Positions 1 to 7,077 of a stretch of 64,000 nucleotides of DNA are shown here, in pieces. The position numbers were made by a program, and so were the translations under genes. A model generated the notes under the pieces. It was not told where the DNA came from and did not search any database. It saw nothing but the letters and a program-made list of their open reading frames with translations. Location: NCBI GenBank assembly GCA_036489565.1, contig DASXFN010000016.1:1-64000 (forward strand). Reading direction: 5' to 3'. Every line of letters starts with the position of its first letter. The first letter of the stretch is position 1. Source of the DNA: JAICKN01 sp036489565 (GTDB lineage: Bacteria; Acidobacteriota; Terriglobia; Terriglobales; Acidobacteriaceae).

Positions 1-14
1 TTGTTTTATCTAAG

Positions 15-605
15 CTAAGTATCCGAGCGGCCGATCCACTTCTCTACCAGCGGCTGCTGATGCCGGGTCATTTCTTCGAGAAGAACTGCCGGATCATCCG
101 CGGTGATCAGCATGGCGCGATGTTTGGGATGCAGGAACCCGTCTTCCACCGCGCGGTCGAAAAGGGCCAGCAGCGGATCAAAATATCCCTCGATATTCAG
201 AAGTCCGCAGGGTTTGTCGTGCAGCCCAAGCTGCGCCCAGGTGAGGATTTCGCAGAATTCGTCGAGCGTGCCGAAGCCGCCGGGAAGGGCGATAAAGGCG
301 TCCGACAACTCGGCCATCAGGGCCTTGCGCTCATGCATGGTCTGGACCACGCGCAGATCGCTAAGCCCGGTATGCGCCACCTCCCTCCGCACCAACGATT
401 CAGGAATGACTCCGATGACCTCGCCGCCCTCTTTCAGGACACCGTCGGCGATTGTGCCCATCAGCCCAACCCTGCCGCCGCCATAAACAAGCGCCAACTT
501 CTTCCGCGCCAACAACCGGCCCAGATCTTCCGCCGCCTTCGTATAAACAGTGCGGGAGCCGGAGTTTGATCCGCAGAAGACGCAGATTCGATTCCACTTA
601 TGCAT
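15..605 (-). CDS. LOG-family protein (TIGR00730 type)
   Basis: A 196-residue cytosolic Rossmann-like protein of the LOG ('lonely guy') family. Characterised members cleave cytokinin riboside monophosphates, and many bacterial ones act as AMP/nucleotide N-glycosidases. The signature is intact: a GGG nucleotide-binding turn at residues 42-44, an MxxRK-like segment (MHERK, 90-94) and PGGFGTLDE at 108-116. Length is normal for the family, and the ATG start gives an N-terminus (CVFCGSNSG) typical of these proteins. It is divergent from rpmE and appears monocistronic. The substrate cannot be told from sequence, and older databases would call it a lysine decarboxylase-like protein, which is misleading. 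Confidence 0.9.
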   Translation of the reverse strand: MHKWNRICVFCGSNSGSRTVYTKAAEDLGRLLARKKLALVYGGGRVGLMGTIADGVLKEGGEVIGVIPESLVRREVAHTGLSDLRVVQTMHERKALMAELSDAFIALPGGFGTLDEFCEILTWAQLGLHDKPCGLLNIEGYFDPLLALFDRAVEDGFLHPKHRAMLITADDPAVLLEEMTRHQQPLVEKWIGRSDT

Positions 606-676
606 GAATCACAGATTACCTTAAACCACAGTCCGGGTTTGATTTCGGCCTGGCGGCAAAGCCCGCGCTCGCCGGT

Positions 677-705
677 TTGCTGAATCCCCGCGAATTTTAT
701 AGAAT
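677..705 (+). promoter_or_regulatory. Probable sigma70-type promoter of rpmE
   Basis: TTGCTG (677-682) and TAGAAT (700-705) are separated by 17 bases, about 30 bases before the rpmE start. A GGAGA Shine-Dalgarno sequence lies at 728-732. Confidence 0.5.
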
Positions 706-735
706 CTAAGGACTCAGACAGAGGTTTGGAGAATC

Positions 736-954
736 ATGAAGGCAGCCATTCATCCCGCTTACAACGAAATTCGCGTGCTATGCGCATGTGGACACAGCTT
801 TTCGACTCGCTCGACCCATAGGGGCGATATTCACGTAGAAATCTGCTCCAATTGCCATCCGTTCTTTACCGGCAAGCAGAAACTTCTGGACACCGCCGGC
901 CGCGTGGAGCGCTTCCGCCGCAAGTACGCCAAGGCCGAACCGGCAAAGAAGTAA
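736..954 (+). CDS. rpmE: Ribosomal protein L31 (zinc-binding form)
   Basis: A 72-residue large-subunit ribosomal protein that sits at the subunit interface. It keeps the zinc-binding (C+) arrangement with Cys16, Cys18, Cys37 and Cys40, and the usual IHP start and CSNCHPFFTGKQ segment. A C+ form implies that ribosomal zinc stored in L31 could be released if the genome also carries a C- paralogue, which is not in this window. It is transcribed alone between a recognisable promoter and a strong terminator at 980-1011. Confidence 0.95.
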   Translation: MKAAIHPAYNEIRVLCACGHSFSTRSTHRGDIHVEICSNCHPFFTGKQKLLDTAGRVERFRRKYAKAEPAKK

Positions 955-979
955 TCGCAGCCGGACTTTATCCATTTAG

Positions 980-1011
980 AAAACCCTCGCTTCGGCGAGG
1001 GTTTTCTTTTT
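980..1011 (+). terminator. Rho-independent terminator after rpmE
   Basis: Perfect 11-bp stem (AAAACCCTCGC, 980-990; complement 995-1005) with a TTCG tetraloop, followed by TCTTTTTC. Confidence 0.85.
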
Positions 1012-1063
1012 CAGCGGAGCGCGTACTCGGCCAATTCGTGGATCGTACATCATTGCGACGAAT

Positions 1064-1564
1064 TCACAGCGACGCTTTCAGTTTCTTCGATTTCTCTTCC
1101 ACGCCCTTGGCCAGCTTCTCTTTGTAGGCGGAAAGTTTCTTGCTCACCGCCTCATCCGCCAGCCCAATCATCTGCGCAGCCAGAATTCCCGCATTCGTCG
1201 CGCCCGGCTTGCCAATGGCGACCGTCGCCACGGGAATGCCCGCTGGCATTTGAACCGTCGCCAGCAAAGAATCCATCCCTTGCAAGGAAGTGGAAGGAAT
1301 CGGCACGCCGATCACCGGCAGCGTCGTATGCGCCGCGATCACTCCCGCCAGGTGCGCCGCCCCGCCAGCGCCGGCAATAATGACGCGAATCCCGTTCGTC
1401 CTCGCATTGCGCGCAAATTCTCCTGTACGGTCCGGCGACCGATGCGCGGAGGTAACGTCCATTTCGTACGCGATACCGAACTCATCCAAAATCTTTCCCG
1501 CCTCGCGCATGATCTCGAGGTCGGAGTCGCTGCCCATCACAATTGAAACTAAAGGTTTGCTCAT
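1064..1564 (-). CDS. purE: N5-carboxyaminoimidazole ribonucleotide mutase PurE
   Basis: A 166-residue class I PurE, which converts N5-CAIR to CAIR in de novo purine synthesis. Visible family signatures are GSDSD at 11-15, TSAHRSPDR at about 38-46 (active-site His41) and the glycine-rich GAGGAAHL stretch near residue 70. The ATG start is preceded by GGGGAAG. It lies 48 bases downstream of purD on the same strand, so the two are probably cotranscribed. PurK, the partner enzyme that supplies N5-CAIR, is not next to it. Confidence 0.93.
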   Translation of the reverse strand: MSKPLVSIVMGSDSDLEIMREAGKILDEFGIAYEMDVTSAHRSPDRTGEFARNARTNGIRVIIAGAGGAAHLAGVIAAHTTLPVIGVPIPSTSLQGMDSLLATVQMPAGIPVATVAIGKPGATNAGILAAQMIGLADEAVSKKLSAYKEKLAKGVEEKSKKLKASL

Positions 1565-1612
1565 GACTTCCCCGTTTTTAGGATTACAAAATTAAAAATG
1601 AACCGCAGATAA

Positions 1613-2881
1613 TTATTTTAATGCCCGCGCTGCAATATCTTTCCGGCTATACGCCCCGTCAAAACTGATTTTTCCTACAGCTTCGTAAGCCCGGTCCACC
1701 GCCGATTTTAAATCCGCACCGCGTGCCGTCACGCCAAGCACGCGCCCGCCCGCTGTGTAATACGAACCGTCACGCTTGCTCGTCCCGGCATGAAAGACTT
1801 TTACTCCCTCCAAATTTCCCGCCTGCTCCAAGCCATGAATCGCTCTCCCATTTTCATACGTTCCCGGATATCCGCCGGAAGCTACCACCACGCAAGCCGC
1901 CGCATCCGGCGACCAATCAAGTTCCTGCTCATCTAACTTTCCGTCAATCGCCGCTTCCATGGCGTCCACCAGGTCGCTGTCCAAGCGCATTAAAATCGGC
2001 TGCGTCTCCGGATCCCCAAAGCGGCAGTTGAACTCCAGCACCATCGGCCCGCGCGCCGTCATCATCAGCCCGCAATACAGGACGCCCTTATACTCCGAGC
2101 CCTCCGCCTTCATCCCGGCAACTACCGGCTGCGCCACGTGATGCAACAGCCAGTGCTGCATCTGATCATCGAGCAGCGTGTCAGTCGAGTACGCCCCCAT
2201 GCCACCCGTGTTTGGCCCGGTATCTCCGTCGCCGATACGTTTATGGTCCTGCGCCGCCGCCAACGGCGCCACATGCTCGCCGTCGCTGAGCACAAGAAAA
2301 GAAATTTCTTCTCCCGTTAAGCACTCTTCCAAAACAATCCGCGATCCGGCCTCGCCCAGCATTTTGCCGCTCAACATCTCTGAGGAGACCTGAATGACTT
2401 CTTCTTTCGTGTTGCAGATCACCACGCCTTTGCCCGCCGCCAGCCCATCCGCCTTCACGACGATGGGCGTATGGAAGTGCGGCAACGCCTCCTGAATCTC
2501 CGCCGGAGAATTGCAAATCGCATAATGGGCCGTGGGGATGCGGTGCCGCTGCATGAACTCCTTGGCAAAGCTCTTGCTCGATTCCAACTGCGACGCCTCG
2601 CGCGTCGGCCCAAATACGCGGAATCCGCGGGCGGTCAACTCATCTACCGCGCCCAGCATAAGCGGCAACTCAGGGCCTACCACGATAAGATCGGGCTTCA
2701 ACTGATCGGCAAGTTTCACGATCCCGGTTACGCTCTTAATGTCCACTGGAAGGCACTCGGCATCGTCGCCAATGCCGCCATTCCCCGGTGCGCAATAGAT
2801 CTTTGACACGCGCGGCGACTGCCGCAGCTTCCAAACCAGCGCGTGCTCACGTCCACCGCTTCCTAGAACCAGTACTTTCAT
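1613..2881 (-). CDS. purD: Phosphoribosylamine-glycine ligase PurD
   Basis: A 422-residue ATP-grasp enzyme making glycinamide ribonucleotide from phosphoribosylamine, glycine and ATP. Family hallmarks are the N-terminal VLGSGGREHAL, the KADGLAAGKGV ATP-grasp loop near residue 145, the NTGGMGAY segment and the metal-binding LEFNCRFGDPETQ. Full length for the family. First gene of a purD-purE pair. The upstream stretch carries a REP-like repeat, with no clear promoter motif. Confidence 0.96.
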   Translation of the reverse strand: MKVLVLGSGGREHALVWKLRQSPRVSKIYCAPGNGGIGDDAECLPVDIKSVTGIVKLADQLKPDLIVVGPELPLMLGAVDELTARGFRVFGPTREASQLESSKSFAKEFMQRHRIPTAHYAICNSPAEIQEALPHFHTPIVVKADGLAAGKGVVICNTKEEVIQVSSEMLSGKMLGEAGSRIVLEECLTGEEISFLVLSDGEHVAPLAAAQDHKRIGDGDTGPNTGGMGAYSTDTLLDDQMQHWLLHHVAQPVVAGMKAEGSEYKGVLYCGLMMTARGPMVLEFNCRFGDPETQPILMRLDSDLVDAMEAAIDGKLDEQELDWSPDAAACVVVASGGYPGTYENGRAIHGLEQAGNLEGVKVFHAGTSKRDGSYYTAGGRVLGVTARGADLKSAVDRAYEAVGKISFDGAYSRKDIAARALK

Positions 2882-3161
2882 AAATGACGACCAATTTGAC
2901 GACCAATTTGAAAATAAAGAGAGAAGAATTAGGTTAGGGGTAGCGCGGAAGTTGTGTCAAACCCCATCAAGCAAATACTCTGTCATCCCGAGCGCAGTCG
3001 AGGGACCTTGTGTTTGCTTTTGCTTTTGATTTTCAATTCGATGAAGCGACAGCTGCCGGAGCAAAGTAGAAGGGTCCACCGCCCGTCAGGAACACCAGAA
3101 TTGGGCTGGGCAAATGCCGTCCGCGTCTGCATACCATTCACGCGAGCAACAAACCCCTAAG
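2882..3161. other. Intergenic stretch between purD and the mntR-like gene
   Basis: No credible gene here. A plus-strand frame translates to a CHPERSRG peptide, which is just the translation of the repeat at 2982-3021. The purD promoter must lie in this region, but no convincing -35/-10 pair was found. Confidence 0.6.
2982..3021 (+). repeat. REP-like dispersed repeat, copy 1
   Basis: GTCATCCCGAGCGCAGTCGA followed by GGGACCTTGTGTTTGC. About 40 bases match the copy at 12828-12867 in inverted orientation, including the TTGTGTTTGCTTTT tail, so the repeated unit is longer than the usual CATCCTGAGCG core. Confidence 0.8.
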
Positions 3162-3202
3162 TTTTCATAAGTTAACCATACTTAACCTATAATACTTTTT
3201 AC
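3162..3202 (+). promoter_or_regulatory. mntR-like promoter with overlapping operator, probably leaderless
   Basis: A perfect TATAAT lies at 3188-3193, only nine bases before the ATG at 3203, so the transcript would start at or just before the start codon. No Shine-Dalgarno sequence is present. Just upstream, GTTAACCATACTTAAC (3171-3186) forms 5-bp inverted arms around a 6-base spacer, and TTAACC is also directly repeated at 10-base spacing. An element in this place fits autorepression by the encoded regulator. Confidence 0.55.
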
Positions 3203-3871
3203 ATGATCACCGTCTCCAAAGAGGACTACCTCAAAGCCATCCTCGAAGCCGAAAGCGAAGGCGAAACTGTAATCTCCGCCACGCTCGCACATTGGCTATC
3301 TGTTTCTCCGCCTGCTGTAACGATGGCATTGCGGCGTTTGAAAAAAGACGGCTTGGTTCGCGTGAACGCCGATGGCAAAGTTGGACTCACCGCTGCCGGC
3401 CGCAAGATCGCCCGCAAGCTAACGCTCCGCCATCACCTCATCGAGCGCATGCTCTCCGAAGTCTTCGGCATGGAATGGTACAAGGTCCATGACGAAGCTG
3501 AGCGGCTGGAACACGCTGTTTCTCCAGATTTTGAAGCCCGCTTGTTGGCCAGACTCGGCAAGGGCGGCGCATGTCCGCACGGCAACCTGAGCGAGATGGA
3601 AAGCCCGGAAAGCCGCCGCCACCGCGGCCTGCTGTTGCTTTCGCAGGCAGAGCCAGGAAAGCGTTATCGCGTCAGCGGAATTTATGAACGCGACCGGCAA
3701 CTCCTGGAATTCCTGGAAGCGCGCGGTATTCGCCCCGGAGCAGAATTTGGGCTATTGGAGCGGAACTACGACAAGACTCTCTCCCTCCGCACTTCGACCG
3801 GAGCCGTTACTTTAGGCCCTCCCGCCGCGGAAAAGATTTGGGTTTCCCCTTCGTCCCCTCGTTCTGTATAA
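3203..3871 (+). CDS. DtxR/MntR-family metal-dependent transcriptional regulator
   Basis: A 222-residue regulator of the iron/manganese-sensing DtxR family. It has an N-terminal winged helix (about 1-65, with the recognition region VSPPAVTMALRRLKKDGLV), a metal-binding dimerisation domain (about 66-140, with the H/E-rich RHHLIERMLSEVFGMEW, HDEAERLEHAVS and CPHG elements) and a C-terminal FeoA/SH3-like domain (about 150-215). The three-domain form is the longer DtxR/IdeR class rather than Bacillus MntR. Its neighbour mntH, 58 bases downstream, makes manganese the likely co-repressor metal. Palindromes at both promoters are the likely targets. Confidence 0.88.
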   Translation: MITVSKEDYLKAILEAESEGETVISATLAHWLSVSPPAVTMALRRLKKDGLVRVNADGKVGLTAAGRKIARKLTLRHHLIERMLSEVFGMEWYKVHDEAERLEHAVSPDFEARLLARLGKGGACPHGNLSEMESPESRRHRGLLLLSQAEPGKRYRVSGIYERDRQLLEFLEARGIRPGAEFGLLERNYDKTLSLRTSTGAVTLGPPAAEKIWVSPSSPRSV

Positions 3872-3894
3872 TTAACTACAGTTAATGCTATTCT
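3867..3894 (+). promoter_or_regulatory. mntH promoter region with palindromic operator
   Basis: TTAACTACAGTTAA at 3872-3885 is a 6-bp inverted repeat with a 2-base spacer. It overlaps a TATAAT (3867-3872), and TATTCT follows at 3889-3894. It probably binds the metal regulator encoded upstream. Confidence 0.5.
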
Positions 3895-3929
3895 ATGCAC
3901 GTTAGTTATCTTTCCCAGTAAAGCTACAC

Positions 3930-5351
3930 ATGAAAAACACAGACGAAGAAGCAGGCTTCAGTCGCGCGTCCTCAGACAAAGCGCCAGCCGTCAGCCACGT
4001 GTCCCTGGAGGGGATTCACGGCTCGATCGTCGTGCCCGACTATCGGGCAGGTTTCTGGGAGCAATGGCGCGCTTTCGTCGGCCCGGCAATTCTTGTAAGC
4101 GTCGGCTACATGGATCCCGGAAACTGGGGCACCGACCTGCAAGCCGGGGCGCAATTCAAGTACGGACTTCTGTGGATCGTCGGCCTCGCCAGCCTCATGG
4201 CGATTTTCATGCAAATAATTTCCGCCCGCCTGGGCGTCGTTACCGGCAAAGACCTCGCGCAATGCTGCCGCGATTGGTATCCCCGCTGGACGCGCTGGCC
4301 CAACTGGCTGATGAGTGAAGTTGCTATTGGCGCTTGCGACCTGGCGGAAGTGCTGGGGAGCGCTGTCGCCCTCAACTTGCTTTTTCATATTCCGCTGCTA
4401 TGGGCTGTCATCATTACCGGCCTGGATGTGCTGTTGCTGCTGCTCCTGCAACGCTTCGGCATGCGCACCATTGAAGCCATTGTCCTGCTGCTCATCGCTA
4501 CCATGGGCGGTTGCTATTTCATTGAGATTTTCATTCTGCCCCAGACCCATCCCAGCTTTCTGGAGATGGGACGCTCGCTGGTGGTTCCACACCTCGGTCA
4601 AGTGGGGATGCTTTACGTCGCCATAGGCATCATCGGTGCAACTGTGATGCCGCATAACCTGTATCTGCATTCCGCGCTGGTGCAAAGCCGCAAGCTGCAA
4701 AAGGACGAGTCCTCCATTCGCAGCGCGCTCCGCTTCAATACCATTGATTCCGTCGTGGCCCTCACCATCGCCTTCTTTCTGAACGCGGCGATTCTGGTGC
4801 TGGCGGCAATGGTCTTCTACGGCAAGGAAAGCGTACTCATCGCCGGCGGCCAACTCATCAGGTTCAGCGCCGACAGCGACTGGATTCGTGTTGCTTACTT
4901 AACGCTTGCTCCGCTGCTCGGAACTGCCTTCGCCGGCACATTGTTCGCGGTCGCGCTGCTGGCCAGCGGCCAAAGCAGCACCATCACCGGAACGCTCGCC
5001 GGGCAGGTGGTGATGGAAGGCTTTATGCACTGGCGGATCCAGCCCTGGGTACGACGGCTCATTACCCGCACGCTCGCCATTTTGCCTGCCGTCTTGATTA
5101 TTGGGTTGCGCGGCGACAGCAGTGTCACCGATCTGCTCACTTTAAGCCAGGTCGTGCTCGCCCTGCAGCTGCCCTTTGCCATGTTTCCCTTGTTGCACTT
5201 CACCAGCTCCCGCAAACGCATGGGAGCCTGGAAGAATGGCTGGTTTCTGTTGGCCACGGGTTGGGCCAGCGCGATCCTGATCACTACAATGGACGTTTAC
5301 GGTCTACCGCAATCACTCAAGGCCGCATGGCAGGTGGTCGTGGGCGGATAG
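3930..5351 (+). CDS. mntH: Nramp-family divalent metal (Mn2+) transporter MntH
   Basis: A 473-residue inner-membrane proton-coupled divalent metal importer with about eleven membrane helices. The two metal-binding motifs are present: DPGN at 62-65 on helix 1 (GYMDPGNWGTD) and MPHN at 240-243 on helix 6, plus the conserved QSSTITGTLAGQVVMEGF segment near residue 350. The N-terminal 40 residues are a soluble extension. The gene follows the MntR-like regulator and has its own operator-like palindrome, so expression is probably repressed by manganese. Iron or cadmium transport cannot be excluded. Confidence 0.93.
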   Translation: MKNTDEEAGFSRASSDKAPAVSHVSLEGIHGSIVVPDYRAGFWEQWRAFVGPAILVSVGYMDPGNWGTDLQAGAQFKYGLLWIVGLASLMAIFMQIISARLGVVTGKDLAQCCRDWYPRWTRWPNWLMSEVAIGACDLAEVLGSAVALNLLFHIPLLWAVIITGLDVLLLLLLQRFGMRTIEAIVLLLIATMGGCYFIEIFILPQTHPSFLEMGRSLVVPHLGQVGMLYVAIGIIGATVMPHNLYLHSALVQSRKLQKDESSIRSALRFNTIDSVVALTIAFFLNAAILVLAAMVFYGKESVLIAGGQLIRFSADSDWIRVAYLTLAPLLGTAFAGTLFAVALLASGQSSTITGTLAGQVVMEGFMHWRIQPWVRRLITRTLAILPAVLIIGLRGDSSVTDLLTLSQVVLALQLPFAMFPLLHFTSSRKRMGAWKNGWFLLATGWASAILITTMDVYGLPQSLKAAWQVVVGG

Positions 5352-5447
5352 GAAGTTTACGAAATATATTTTGGACGGCTGTGATTAACGCGGTTATGGT
5401 TTGGGATGCATAACTATGGCGTGTGTGTTGGGAAGGCAGTCGGGAAG

Positions 5448-5511
5448 GGCACGGCTTCAGCCGTGGCGAATGCGGTCAGCAATGAACCACGGCTTTAGCC
5501 GCTGAGGGCAG
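5448..5511 (+). repeat. Paired palindromic repeat ahead of the uspA-like gene
   Basis: CACGGCTTCAGCCGTG (5450-5465) is a 7-bp inverted repeat with a 2-base loop. A related half, CCACGGCTTTAGCCG, starts at 5487. The end of the second unit (GCTGAGGGCAGCT) supplies the only purine-rich ribosome-binding site of the next gene. Confidence 0.65.
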
Positions 5512-5513
5512 CT

Positions 5514-5930
5514 ATGTACGAAACCATTCTCGTAACCTTGGACGGCACCCCCACCGACCGCGCGATCATTGAGCACATCAAGCATCTCGCCAAGCTCGCG
5601 CACAGCCGCCTGGTATTGCTGCACGTCGCTGACGGTTGGGCCGCCAGGACCTACGGCCGCGATGCGATCAGCCGTGAGATCGTCGAAGACACGGCCTATC
5701 TGAAAAAAGTTCGCGATGAATTTCAGTCTGAAGGCATTCAGGCGGATGCGGAATTGGCCTACGGCGAACCTGCGGCCGAGATCATCAAGTGGGTCAAGCA
5801 GAAGGGCTGCGATCTTGTCGCCATGAGCACTCACGGGCATCGCTTTCTGGCTGACATGTTTTTGGGGACAACCGCCAGCCGCGTGCAGCACCGCATCGGC
5901 GTTCCGGTCCTTCTCCTTCGCGCGAAATGA
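5514..5930 (+). CDS. Universal stress protein, UspA family
   Basis: A 138-residue single-domain Usp. The fold signatures are ETILVTLDGT at the start, LVLLHVADG near residue 35, and the C-terminal STHGHxxxxxxxLGTTA nucleotide-binding loop near residues 103-119, followed by VQHRIGVPVLLL. The ATP-binding G-2x-G-9x-G(S/T) motif is only partly kept: the second glycine is replaced by His-Arg, so ATP binding is uncertain. It lies downstream of mntH and shortly before an outer-membrane protein gene, suggesting a metal- or stress-related set. Confidence 0.88.
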   Translation: MYETILVTLDGTPTDRAIIEHIKHLAKLAHSRLVLLHVADGWAARTYGRDAISREIVEDTAYLKKVRDEFQSEGIQADAELAYGEPAAEIIKWVKQKGCDLVAMSTHGHRFLADMFLGTTASRVQHRIGVPVLLLRAK

Positions 5931-5959
5931 GCTTTCCAGTCAGATTAAAAGATAGACGC

Positions 5960-6820
5960 ATGATTCAACGATTATCTATTCTGCTGCTTCTCTTCGCATC
6001 CCTGGCCGCCGCAGCACAGCAAGCTCCCAACGATCTAACCCCGGATGAACCAGCCGCCAATCCCGGCCGCCCCACCGTCTCCACGCCTGCAACGCTTACG
6101 CCGGTCGGCTATCTTCAGTTTGAAACCGGATATCTGCACGCGGCAAACTCCCCGGAGTTTTCATCGCAGTCGAATCTGAATGAGGTAGTGAAGTTTTCCG
6201 TATCGCGCAGACTCGAATTGCTCGTGGCCGATGGACCCTTTGCGCATTCCCGTGTACAAAACCAGCCCGGCAACGGGACAGGGGGTATCTCTCTCGGGGC
6301 CCAAGGCGTTGTTTACTCTGGAGAAGGGGCGCGTCCGACTGTTGCGCTAAGTTATTTCCGCGAGGTCTACGACGGCGACACGCCCGATCTCGACATTGGC
6401 AGCGCCAAAAACTCTGCTTTACTCCTGTTCAGCGCGGACGTAAAGGGCTTCCACTACGATACGAATTTTGTATTCAACGAAGTCCTGTTCGACGAAATCA
6501 ATGCCTCTACGGTGCGCCGCGCCCAGTTCGGACAAACGCTTTCAATATCACATGCGCTCGCAGGGAAGTTTGGCCTCTCCGGAGAAATATGGCGCTTCAC
6601 CCAACCTTTCCTCAGTAGCAATGCCGTCGGCAATCTGTGGGCGTTGAATTACAACTGGAAGAAAAACCTGGTGCTGGACGCAGGCTTCAACCGCGGACTA
6701 ACAAGCACATCCACGCAATGGGAAGTATTCACCGGATTCACCTACCTGCTGCCGCATAAATTGCTGCCGCACAAAGCTCTGCCTCAAAAGCTGCTGACGC
6801 AAACGCTACCGACGCATTGA
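5960..6820 (+). CDS. Putative outer-membrane beta-barrel protein, MetA/phenol-degradation transporter-like
   Basis: A 286-residue exported protein. Residues 1-20 are a Sec signal (MIQRLSILLLLFASLAAAA), followed by a proline-rich linker and alternating hydrophobic segments typical of small barrels (FQFETGY, LSGEIWRFTQPF, ALNYNWKKNLVLDAGFNRGL). The style fits the 'transporter/MetA phenol degradation' barrel group, by recognition only. An upstream in-frame ATG at 5927 overlaps the uspA-like stop, but 5960 starts exactly at the signal peptide. The coding end is a 15-bp tandem repeat that runs past the probable last strand. It may bring substrates to MntH, but that rests only on proximity. Confidence 0.6.
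   Translation: MIQRLSILLLLFASLAAAAQQAPNDLTPDEPAANPGRPTVSTPATLTPVGYLQFETGYLHAANSPEFSSQSNLNEVVKFSVSRRLELLVADGPFAHSRVQNQPGNGTGGISLGAQGVVYSGEGARPTVALSYFREVYDGDTPDLDIGSAKNSALLLFSADVKGFHYDTNFVFNEVLFDEINASTVRRAQFGQTLSISHALAGKFGLSGEIWRFTQPFLSSNAVGNLWALNYNWKKNLVLDAGFNRGLTSTSTQWEVFTGFTYLLPHKLLPHKALPQKLLTQTLPTH
6749..6820 (+). repeat. 15-bp in-frame tandem repeat at the 3' end of the barrel gene
   Basis: Units start at 6749, 6764, 6779 and 6794, each beginning CTGCC/CTGAC and with A-rich second halves; a partial fifth unit ends at the stop. They encode LPHKL/LPHKA/LPQKL/LTQTL/PTH, a tail absent from normal barrels, which end on an aromatic residue. Confidence 0.8.
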
Positions 6821-6832
6821 CCATCACTCCCT

Positions 6833-6895
6833 TGTCATCCTGAGCGGAGCCGATCTTCGCGCAAAAGCGCGAAAATCGGCGCAGTCGAAGGACCC
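6833..6895 (+). repeat. REP-like dispersed repeat, copy 2, with internal hairpin
   Basis: GTCATCCTGAGCGGAGC at the left and GCAGTCGAAGGACC at the right enclose a hairpin: CCGATCTTCGCGC (6850-6862), loop AAAA, GCGCGAAAATCGG (6867-6879). One position in the stem is mismatched. Confidence 0.8.
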
Positions 6896-7077
6896 CTATA
6901 ATCTTTCAGTCCTCGTCCATTCATATCCGTTCAATCGCCCGCTCATCGCCACAATTGGCTACAGAAACAACTCTGAAAGCTGCATGCAAACAAGTTGCCC
7001 CTTCGTACCTACGCAATCTTCTCCCAAACAGCTAAAATAATGGGTTGGGTCCGCGTTTCCAGGAAGGCACATTATCC

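Noticed and set aside
2982..3021. CRISPR-like repetition of the GTCATCC elements
   Set aside because: Copies are kilobases apart, in both orientations, with no regular spacers and no cas genes.
2954..3160. 68-codon frame with CHPERSRG
   Set aside because: This peptide is the translation of the dispersed repeat and occurs as a false gene in many genomes.
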